From contig JAITLE010000179.1 in NCBI GenBank assembly GCA_031278075.1, positions 1 through 10,575 of the forward strand: DNA of 10,575 bases, given 5' to 3'. Below are positions 1-5,436 of the stretch, in pieces (within the stretch, counting starts at the first letter, position 1; the number at the start of each line of letters is the position of its first letter). This DNA is from Bifidobacteriaceae bacterium. GTDB taxonomy: Bacteria > Actinomycetota > Actinomycetes > Actinomycetales > WQXJ01. The notes under the pieces were generated by a model, which did not search any database, was not told the origin of the DNA, and saw nothing but the letters and a program-made list of their open reading frames with translations. A program made the position numbers and the translations under genes.

Positions 1-171
1 CAAGTCCGCAAGCTGATGGACGAGGGCAGGTTGCCGTTCCGGCGGGTCGGCTCTCACCACCGCGTCCGCCTGGACGCGGTCAAAGCCTGGCTGGAGATCG
101 AGGACGCCCGCCAGCAGGCGGCGATGGCGGAACTTATGGCGCTGCAAAACGAGCTGGGCCTGACCGAGTGA
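1..171 (+). CDS. Excisionase-family DNA-binding protein, probable antitoxin (5' end outside window)
   Basis: This is the C-terminal 56 residues of a small helix-turn-helix protein whose start lies left of the window. The visible part begins QVRKLMDEGRLPFRRVGSHH and continues with a short wing (RVRLDAVKAWLE). This matches the HTH_17/excisionase pattern of a recognition helix, a GRLP turn, a basic VG..RR/HR strand and a final helix. A charged helical tail (EDARQQAAMAELMALQNELG) follows. In actinobacteria such proteins often form toxin-antitoxin pairs with PIN-domain ribonucleases, binding their own promoter and neutralising the toxin. The next gene, a PIN remnant, starts in a GTGA overlap with this stop codon, which supports that role. 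An excisionase or other small regulator is the alternative. The family call is fairly sure; the antitoxin role is inferred from the neighbour. Confidence 0.75.
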   Translation, partial: QVRKLMDEGRLPFRRVGSHHRVRLDAVKAWLEIEDARQQAAMAELMALQNELGLTE

Positions 172-395
172 CGCCCCCAGGCCTCCACGAGGACCATCCG
201 CCCCTGATCTGCCTCGCGGACGCGAACGTCTTGTACTCGCGCTCGTTGCGGGACTATCTGCTTTACGCGATGCGGGCCCGGTTGATCTTAGTGCGGTGGA
301 GCGCGGCCAACATCGTGGGCTGGTTGGCCGCCGCGCGGCCGGCGCCAGACCAGCGCCCCCTTGGTGGTCTTACCCGCGCGGGCCGGGGCCGCTAG
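168..395 (+). pseudogene. PIN-domain toxin gene, truncated remnant
   Basis: The frame opens with GTG at 168 in a GTGA overlap with the antitoxin-like gene and ends at TAG 393-395, giving 75 residues. Residues 13-43 (LICLADANVLYSRSLRDYLL and following) are a good match to the N-terminus of PIN ribonucleases. Asp18 is the first metal-binding acid, and the DANVLYSR.LRDYL pattern is typical of the PIN proteins paired with excisionase-type antitoxins. Homology may continue to about residue 57 (WSAANIVGWLAAARP, compare WS.DILDEW). The conserved acidic residue expected there is absent, and the last 15-20 residues look like read-through into unrelated sequence. A full PIN toxin has roughly 130-190 residues and needs three or four acids. 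This product should therefore be inactive, although the intact coupling to the antitoxin suggests recent damage. A very short functional relative is possible but unlikely. Confidence 0.68.
323..370. terminator. Two adjacent GC-rich hairpins between convergent genes, possible bidirectional terminator
   Basis: Two inverted repeats lie back to back just beyond the stop of the leftward MFS gene. Bases 326-331 (ggccgc) pair perfectly with 335-340 (gcggcc) around a 3-base loop, and G-U/G-C pairs can extend the stem to 323-343. Bases 347-352 (agacca) pair with 365-370 (tggtct) around a 12-base loop. Neither is followed by a U-run on either strand, so these are not classic intrinsic terminators. Actinobacterial terminators often lack the U-run, and position favours a role in ending the long minus-strand transcript 22 bases after its last stop codon. 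Random palindromes in GC-rich DNA remain a real alternative. Confidence 0.3.
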
Positions 396-1660
396 GCGTC
401 GCCATTTTCGCTGGCGGCGGGACGCAGCGCGGGGCGCACCAGGAGCAGGAGAGCGGCCAGGGCGGCGGTCTCGGCCGCCCCGATCACGAGCGAGACGGGC
501 ACTGGCGAATCGACCCCAAGCCACCCCACCAGCGGGGACGCCAGTCCCGCCATGCCGAAGTTGGCGGCGCCCAGCACGGCGGCGGCCGTGCCGGCGTGCC
601 GCCCGTGGCGCTGTAGGGCGAGCACCCCGGAGCAGGGCCCGGTGGCGCCGGCGGCGAGCATGAACACCGATGTGGCGGCGGCCAGGCCGGCCAGGCCGGC
701 GATGGCGGCGGCGGGCGCGATGGCGAAGCCCGCGGCCGCCATCGTTGGAACCGCGGCGGTCAGCACAGTTCCCGGGCCGAACCGGCGGATAACGCGGGCG
801 GACGCCTGGGTGCCGAACGCGAACGCTATCGCGTACAGGCCAACCACCAGGGCGTAGCCGTCGGGGGAGAGCCCGTAGCGGCCTTGGAGCAGAAACGCGC
901 CGGTGGTGATGGTGGCGAACACTCCGGAGACCATCAGGCCACCGACGATGGCGACTCCGACATACACCCTGTCTGTGAAGATCTCGCGGTAGCGGGAGGC
1001 GAGGGCCGGCCAGCGGATCGACAGTCGCCGCTCGCGGGGCAGAGTCTCGCGCAGCGTGATGGCGGCAACCACGACCGCGAGAGCGCCGTAGCAGGCCACC
1101 ACGCCGAACAGACCCCGCCAGTCGGCCCAATGCATCAGCTGCGCCCCCAAGAACGGCGCCGCGACCGGGCTCAGGCCCCCGACCAGGGCGATCTTGGCCA
1201 TGACGCGGACGAAGGGCAGGCCGTCGAACAGGTCCCTGACCATCGCTGTAGCCACGACTGCGCCGCCGGCCGAGCCGAGGCCCTGAAGGAACCGGCCACC
1301 CAGCGCCACTTCGATGCTTGGCGCCAGCGCCACGACGACGCTCGCCGCGATGTGCACAGCGGTCGAGGCGAGCAGGGGCAGACGGCGCCCCGCCGTGTCG
1401 CTCCAATGGCCCATGACGAGTTGCCCGATGGCGATCCCGATGGTGGCGGCGGTGACAGTCAGCTGGGCCGTAGTGGCGCCCACCCGCAAGTCGCGCGCCA
1501 GCGCGGGCAGCGCGGGCAGGTACAGGTCGACGGTCAGCGGACCGATGGCGGCCAGCAGGCACAGCGCCAACACCAAGGTCCGGTCCGACTGACGCCGCTG
1601 GCGCGGCCGGCCAGGCTGGCCAGGCCGAGTTGGCCAGCGTGGCTGGTCGGCGGGCGTCAA
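392..1660 (-). CDS. MFS exporter, Bcr/CflA drug-resistance type
   Basis: This 422-residue inner-membrane protein should carry 12 transmembrane segments and act as a proton-driven exporter. Family marks are clear. DLYLPALPAL at about 45-54 in the first helix is the hallmark of the Bcr/CflA group. The MFS motif A is GHWSDTAGRR at about 84-93. RFLQGLGSAGG.VVATAMVRDLF lies at about 123-145, and a motif-C-like VGGLSPVAAPFLG at about 160-172. WRGLF follows at about 181. I chose TTG at 1660 as the start. It overlaps the preceding TGA stop in TTGA, continuing the coupling pattern of this gene row, and nearly all coding sequence further upstream would duplicate the nucleosidase gene. No strong Shine-Dalgarno precedes it. 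An in-frame TTG/GTG near residue 29 is too close to helix 1 to be likely. The N-terminal 27 residues are a Pro/Arg/Gln-rich cytoplasmic extension. As the last gene of the sugar-related operon it may export an aglycone or a pathway product. The substrate cannot be read from sequence. Confidence 0.86.
   Translation of the reverse strand: MTPADQPRWPTRPGQPGRPRQRRQSDRTLVLALCLLAAIGPLTVDLYLPALPALARDLRVGATTAQLTVTAATIGIAIGQLVMGHWSDTAGRRLPLLASTAVHIAASVVVALAPSIEVALGGRFLQGLGSAGGAVVATAMVRDLFDGLPFVRVMAKIALVGGLSPVAAPFLGAQLMHWADWRGLFGVVACYGALAVVVAAITLRETLPRERRLSIRWPALASRYREIFTDRVYVGVAIVGGLMVSGVFATITTGAFLLQGRYGLSPDGYALVVGLYAIAFAFGTQASARVIRRFGPGTVLTAAVPTMAAAGFAIAPAAAIAGLAGLAAATSVFMLAAGATGPCSGVLALQRHGRHAGTAAAVLGAANFGMAGLASPLVGWLGVDSPVPVSLVIGAAETAALAALLLLVRPALRPAASENGDA
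1615..1638 (-). promoter_or_regulatory. Hairpin just inside the MFS reading frame
   Basis: Bases 1615-1622 (gctggcca) and 1631-1638 (tggccagc) form a perfect 8-bp inverted repeat with an 8-base loop. In the minus-strand mRNA it sits about 20 bases downstream of the TTG start at 1660, within the codons for the Pro/Arg-rich N-terminus. A stable stem here would slow initiation or make it depend on ribosomes arriving from the upstream gene. The surrounding stretch is built from repeated tggcca/ccagg words (1607-1646), so the stem may be only a by-product of that repetition. Confidence 0.35.
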
Positions 1661-2547
1661 ACGGACCGAGTGTGGCGCTGGATCTTGGCGAACATGTCTT
1701 CCAGCAGCCAGCGGGCGTCGATGGAATCCGCGACGCGCACCGACCGTCCGGGCACCACCCGGTTGGTCATCCGCCCTGGCTCCTCGAAGACGCGCGCGGC
1801 GTGGTAGCGCCAAGCCGCCGCGCCGTCGTTGAGGACCACGCCAACCGCTGGAGAGTCGCCCAGGGTGCGGTATTCGATCTCGGGGATGCCGGCCCAGTCG
1901 GTCCAGGTTTGGTTGAACTCAACCAGTTGGCGGTAAAGGTAGGCGCCCAGTTCCCCGAAGGGGGCGACTTTGGCCTCGAGTTCGGCGTAGCCAACAGAGA
2001 CCTTGGTGTAAACCGTCCACGGAATCTGCGACACGTTCAGGCGGGAGGCGAACACGGCGTTGGCCGCGTCGACGTCGTTGTGGAGGTTGAATTCGTAAGG
2101 GTGCTCACCGCCGTGGACGCCGTCGTAGGGGCCGCCGCCGATCCACACCACCCGCAGTTCGGGGTTGTCCTGGATCGACGGTTCGAGCAGCAGCGCGCTC
2201 GCCATGTCTGTCAGCGGGCCCAGGAAGATCACGGACAGGGGGCCGGGTTTGGCGGCTTCCCGGATGATCAGCCGCGCGCCGGGCGAGTCCAATGGCGTGG
2301 CCGGGTCGGGAATCTTCTGGGGCGCGCCGTCCGCCACTTCCACTTGGCCCTCCATGCCCAGCAGGCGAAGCAGCAAGTCGACCTCCTGGCGGCTCTCGGC
2401 CTGGCTCTCGGTGGTCCGGTGCGTCCCGAAATGGGCCGGGATGACGCCGACGATCTCCAGGCTCGGCGACAGCAGCGCGTGGACGATGGCGAACTGGTCG
2501 TCCGCCTCGTTCTTGGCGTCGGAGTTGATTATCAGCCTGGTTCTCAT
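1657..2547 (-). CDS. Nucleoside-hydrolase-like N-glycosidase with modified metal-binding loop
   Basis: This 296-residue cytoplasmic protein belongs to the inosine-uridine nucleoside hydrolase fold, whose members use a calcium bound by N-terminal aspartates to hydrolyse N-ribosidic bonds. Residues 5-17 (LIINSDAKNEADD) replace the usual D.DPG.DDA loop: Asp10, Asp16 and Asp17 are kept, but two extra residues lie between them. Later family marks are FLGPLTDMA at about 108-116, WIGGGP at 135-140, EFNLHNDVDAAN at 152-163 (usually EFN...DP.AA), and VVLND at 237-241, where Asp241 matches the last calcium ligand but the preceding His is Asn. The ATG at 2547 overlaps the rhamnosidase stop in ATGA and follows AAGGAG at 2553-2558. 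The length is close to the usual 310. Preservation of all acidic ligands suggests an active enzyme, but the loop and the His-to-Asn change suggest a substrate other than common nucleosides. The neighbouring rhamnosidase points to glycoside catabolism. Confidence 0.82.
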   Translation of the reverse strand: MRTRLIINSDAKNEADDQFAIVHALLSPSLEIVGVIPAHFGTHRTTESQAESRQEVDLLLRLLGMEGQVEVADGAPQKIPDPATPLDSPGARLIIREAAKPGPLSVIFLGPLTDMASALLLEPSIQDNPELRVVWIGGGPYDGVHGGEHPYEFNLHNDVDAANAVFASRLNVSQIPWTVYTKVSVGYAELEAKVAPFGELGAYLYRQLVEFNQTWTDWAGIPEIEYRTLGDSPAVGVVLNDGAAAWRYHAARVFEEPGRMTNRVVPGRSVRVADSIDARWLLEDMFAKIQRHTRSV

Positions 2548-5423
2548 ACTGGCTCCTTGTAGTTCGCGGTTCGTCGTTCGTGGTTCGCGGTTTGCAGTTG
2601 GGTTGGCGGACGCGAGCTAACCGGCGCGCTGAGCTTGCTGGTCAGAGGCGCGAGCGCCGCGCCGATGGCGTCGGACGAGGACAGGCTTTCCTCCGGCATC
2701 AGCGCTTGGGCGATCTCGACCGCGGGCGCGGCCAGGTACGGCCGGAGTTGGGCCGCGACCTCACTGGCGCCGCCGGTGACGGTCCCGGTGGCGGTGGCGG
2801 CCTCGACCACCGCGCCCCAGTAGTCGGGGCGGTCCATTAGTTCGCGGATCGTGGCTGGCGGGTCAGCGAAAGCCGCACCGGCGGCATCGTCCACTGTCCA
2901 AGTATGGTGGCCGTGGCCGACCGTCAGGGGCGCGTCTTGGCCTGGCAGGTGGACCTCGGCGGTGGCGCCGACGGGCACCGCCACCTCCAAGTGGAACGTT
3001 CCGTGTTCGCGCCGCCAGGCCACCGACGCCTGGCCGTAGGGGGTCTGGTGGCGGGCGGCGGCATGGGTCAACTGGGCGGGCGGGTGGGGACGGACCAGGA
3101 TGCGGCGGTAGCCGGGGGCGGCTGGCGCCAAGCCGGCGACGCCGCGGTGCAACCAGTCAGCCACCGCGCCGAGCGCGTAATGGTTGAAGGATGTCATGCC
3201 GGAGCCGTTGACGCGGCCGTCCGGCAGCATCGAGTCCCAGCGCTCCCAGACGGTGGTGGCGCCCATCGTGACGGCGTAGAGCCAAGACGGACAGCCGGTT
3301 TGGAGCACCAGCCGGTGGGCGACCTCCGTGTTGCCGGTCATGGCTAGAGCCTCGGGCACCAACGGCGTGCCGACGAACCCGGTGCCTATGAGGTAGGCGT
3401 TGGCCCGCACCAGGTCCGCCAGGCGCCGTCCGGCAGCAACCTTCTGCCGGTCGGTGGGCGCGAGGTCCCAGGCGATCGCGAGGGCGTAAGCGGTCTGCGA
3501 ATCTGACATGACGCGGCCGGCCGGGGTGACGTAGGCGTCGGCGAAAGCCTCGCGCGCGGCCTCGGCCAAGGCGGCGCGCCGGGCGGCTTCCTGGTCGAGG
3601 CCGAGTACGGCGGCCGCGTCGGCGGTGATCCGGGCGGAGCGGGCGAAGAAGGCCGTCGCCACCACATCGGGATCGGTTTGCGCTTGGGAGGGGTCTTCGT
3701 TGGGCGCGGTCGGGTCGAGCCAGTCCCCGTACTGAAAGCCGCCTTCCCAGAGGTGGTTCTCGCCCGCCAAGGCGTCCACCCGGTCGACCCAGGCGGTCAT
3801 TGACGCGAACTGCGTCCGCAGCACGTCGAGGTCGCCGGTCCGCTGGTAGATCTCCCACGGCACTATGGTGGCGGCGTCTCCCCAGGCGGCGGCCGCCGGA
3901 TGGGACATGCCCAAGATGTCCGGAACCACGAACGGGACCTCCCCGCCCGGACGTTGCTCGAGCGCGAGGTCCTCCAGCCAGGACCGTAGGAAGCCGGCCG
4001 CCTCGAACAAGAACAGCGCCGTCGGCGCGAAGACTTGGATGTCGCCTGTCCAGCCGAGCCGCTCGTCGCGCTGCGGGCAATCGGTCGGGACGGAGAGGAA
4101 GTTGCCGCGGGCGGACCAGATGACGTTCTCGTGGAAACGGTTGAGCAACGGGTTGGATGACTCGAACCAGCCAGCTCGGGCCAAGTCGGTGCCGACCACC
4201 ACCGCCTCGACGTCTTCCGCCTCCAAGTGGGACAGGCCGGTGATCTCGGCGAACTGGAAGCCGTGGAACGTGAAGCACGGCTCCAAGGTCTCTGTGCCGC
4301 CGGCCGCCAGGTAGGTGTCGGTGGCGCGGGCGGACCGTAGCGGCGCGGTGGCGAGCGCGCCGTCTTCCAGCACCTCGGCGTGGCGTACTGTGACCTCCGT
4401 CCCCGGCTCAAGGCCGCTGCACCTGATGCGCACCCAGCCGACGGCGACCTGCCCGAAGTCCGCCAGGAAGCCGCCGCCGGGCGCGGCCCAAACTTTCTTG
4501 GCCGGCAGGGTCTGGGTCACCTTGACCGGCGGCGCGCTGGAGGCGACCAGCTTCGGCAGGGGGGCTGCGGATACGGCCGCGGGCCGGGCGGCGCCGTCCG
4601 CCACCGGTCCGGTCCCGAACCGCAGGTCGGTGCGCTGCCCGTCGTAGAGGTCGTTGGCCAACACCCCGGAGTCCGATGCCGTCCACTCGCCGTCCGTGGC
4701 CACGACCAGTTCGCGGCCGTCTTCGGTCAGGATCTCCAGCTGCGCGAGCAGGCGCGGCCGGTCGCCGTAGTGGGCGCGCGAGTTGAAGAACCCGATCCGC
4801 CCGGCGTACCAGCCTTGCCCGAGGGTGGCTTGGATAGTGTTCGGCCCGTCTTGGAGCAGGGCGGTCACATCGTAGGTCTGGTAGGCGAGGCGGTGCTGGT
4901 AGGCGGTCCAGCCGGGCGCGAGCACCTGGTCGCCTATCGGGTGGCCGTTGATCGCGGCGGTGTAGAGGCCCTGGGCCGTGGCGTAGAGCCGGGCGCGAAT
5001 CACCGGCCCGTCGATGTCGAAGCGGCGCGTCAAGACCGGCGCGACCGCTTGAGGTTCCCCGCCGCTGATGAAGCGTGCTTGCCAGTCTTCCGCCGAGAGC
5101 AGCCCGGCCTCGAGGGCGACCGGCCGGCTCCAATCGCTCCAGGTGTCCCGGCCGGCGACCCGGACCCGCACCTGGGCCGACTCCCGCGAGGCTAGGGGCT
5201 GGACCGGCCAGGGAACCAACACCTGCGCGTCGCCTTCGACTACGGCTGTTTGCGCCTCGCCGCCGCGGGCGACCGAAACCTCGTAGGCGGTTTGGGTGTA
5301 GCCGGGTGGGGCTTGGTCCACCGACCACGACAACCGCGGGGTGGGCGTGCCGAGGCCCAGGCAAAGCCGGGGGTCGGAGAAATGCTCAATCCGCAAGTTC
5401 GGGGCGCTGGGCCGTGTGGTCAT
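2544..5423 (-). CDS. Alpha-L-rhamnosidase, glycoside hydrolase family 78
   Basis: This 959-residue protein hydrolyses terminal alpha-L-rhamnose from glycosides or oligosaccharides by an inverting mechanism. It starts with an N-terminal beta domain (about 9-110: NLRIEHFSDPRLCLG, PTPRLSW). The Bac_rhamnosid_N domain follows (about 130-290: ARLYATAQGLYTAAING, LAPGWTAYQHRLAYQTYDVT, LGQGWYAGRIGF). Further on come an Ig-like DFGQ..VGW..I segment (about 322-333) and the (alpha/alpha)6 catalytic barrel. RDERLGWTGD at about 452-461 holds the expected general acid Glu454. GDWLDP lies at 566-571. TTVWERWDS at about 723-731 holds the expected base Glu727, and NHYALGAVADWL follows near 747-758. No signal peptide is visible, so it should act in the cytoplasm on imported substrate. 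ATG 5423 is chosen over GTG 5444 because AGGTGA lies 7 bases upstream. About 110 residues follow the usual end of the fold: a helical segment (TIRELMDRPDYWGAVVEA) and a repeat-derived tail. The stop overlaps the next gene in ATGA. Confidence 0.94.
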   Translation of the reverse strand: MTTRPSAPNLRIEHFSDPRLCLGLGTPTPRLSWSVDQAPPGYTQTAYEVSVARGGEAQTAVVEGDAQVLVPWPVQPLASRESAQVRVRVAGRDTWSDWSRPVALEAGLLSAEDWQARFISGGEPQAVAPVLTRRFDIDGPVIRARLYATAQGLYTAAINGHPIGDQVLAPGWTAYQHRLAYQTYDVTALLQDGPNTIQATLGQGWYAGRIGFFNSRAHYGDRPRLLAQLEILTEDGRELVVATDGEWTASDSGVLANDLYDGQRTDLRFGTGPVADGAARPAAVSAAPLPKLVASSAPPVKVTQTLPAKKVWAAPGGGFLADFGQVAVGWVRIRCSGLEPGTEVTVRHAEVLEDGALATAPLRSARATDTYLAAGGTETLEPCFTFHGFQFAEITGLSHLEAEDVEAVVVGTDLARAGWFESSNPLLNRFHENVIWSARGNFLSVPTDCPQRDERLGWTGDIQVFAPTALFLFEAAGFLRSWLEDLALEQRPGGEVPFVVPDILGMSHPAAAAWGDAATIVPWEIYQRTGDLDVLRTQFASMTAWVDRVDALAGENHLWEGGFQYGDWLDPTAPNEDPSQAQTDPDVVATAFFARSARITADAAAVLGLDQEAARRAALAEAAREAFADAYVTPAGRVMSDSQTAYALAIAWDLAPTDRQKVAAGRRLADLVRANAYLIGTGFVGTPLVPEALAMTGNTEVAHRLVLQTGCPSWLYAVTMGATTVWERWDSMLPDGRVNGSGMTSFNHYALGAVADWLHRGVAGLAPAAPGYRRILVRPHPPAQLTHAAARHQTPYGQASVAWRREHGTFHLEVAVPVGATAEVHLPGQDAPLTVGHGHHTWTVDDAAGAAFADPPATIRELMDRPDYWGAVVEAATATGTVTGGASEVAAQLRPYLAAPAVEIAQALMPEESLSSSDAIGAALAPLTSKLSAPVSSRPPTQLQTANHERRTANYKEPV
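2553..2558 (-). promoter_or_regulatory. Ribosome binding site of the nucleosidase-like gene
   Basis: AAGGAG on the minus strand lies 5 bases before the ATG at 2547. It is encoded inside the last codons of the rhamnosidase gene (…Y-K-E-P-V) and directly abuts the heptanucleotide repeat at 2563-2597. It confirms ATG 2547 as the start. Confidence 0.75.
2563..2597. repeat. Heptanucleotide tandem repeat (TTCGNGG)5 in the rhamnosidase 3' end
   Basis: Five consecutive 7-base units read ttcgcgg, ttcgtcg, ttcgtgg, ttcgcgg and tttgcag. The first and fourth are identical, two differ at one position and the last is more diverged. On the minus strand they encode the rhamnosidase tail LQTANHERRTAN. Seven is not a multiple of three, so each gain or loss of a unit would change the frame of the tail and the position of the rhamnosidase stop relative to the nucleosidase start. 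Confidence 0.85.
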
Positions 5424-5430
5424 AGTCGGT

Positions 5431-5436
5431 TCACCT
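5431..5436 (-). promoter_or_regulatory. Ribosome binding site of the rhamnosidase gene, containing the ATPase stop codon
   Basis: AGGTGA on the minus strand lies 7 bases before ATG 5423. Its last three bases are the TGA stop of the upstream DppF-type ATPase, so a terminating ribosome sits on the next initiation site. This favours 5423 over the GTG at 5444 and indicates coupled translation of transporter and rhamnosidase. Confidence 0.7.

Noticed and set aside
681..700. Direct repeat gccaggccgg/ccaggccggc inside the MFS gene
   Set aside because: It simply encodes an Ala-Gly-Leu repeat in a transmembrane helix (AGLAGLAA) and is expected from biased codon use.
288..1562. Long minus-strand frame overlapping the MFS gene
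   Set aside because: Its residues are low-complexity Arg/Ala/Gly-rich without any recognisable motif. The frame ending at 392 carries all Bcr/CflA marks.
1661..1813. Longer start for the MFS gene at 1813
   Set aside because: It would overlap the nucleosidase gene by over 150 bases, and the added residues are an Arg-rich shadow of that gene. The TTGA overlap at 1660 fits the operon's coupling pattern.
884..2562. Long plus-strand frames opposite the MFS and nucleosidase genes (884-1807 and 1630-2562)
   Set aside because: They are antisense to genes with strong family evidence, have Gly/Arg/His/Gln-rich composition and no supporting start signals. GC-rich DNA routinely creates such frames.
3157..4278. 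Long minus-strand open frame rich in Arg/Pro/Gly inside the rhamnosidase gene
   Set aside because: It is an alternative-frame shadow of the GH78 gene. Its composition is typical of GC-rich non-coding frames, whereas the overlapping frame has clear family motifs throughout.
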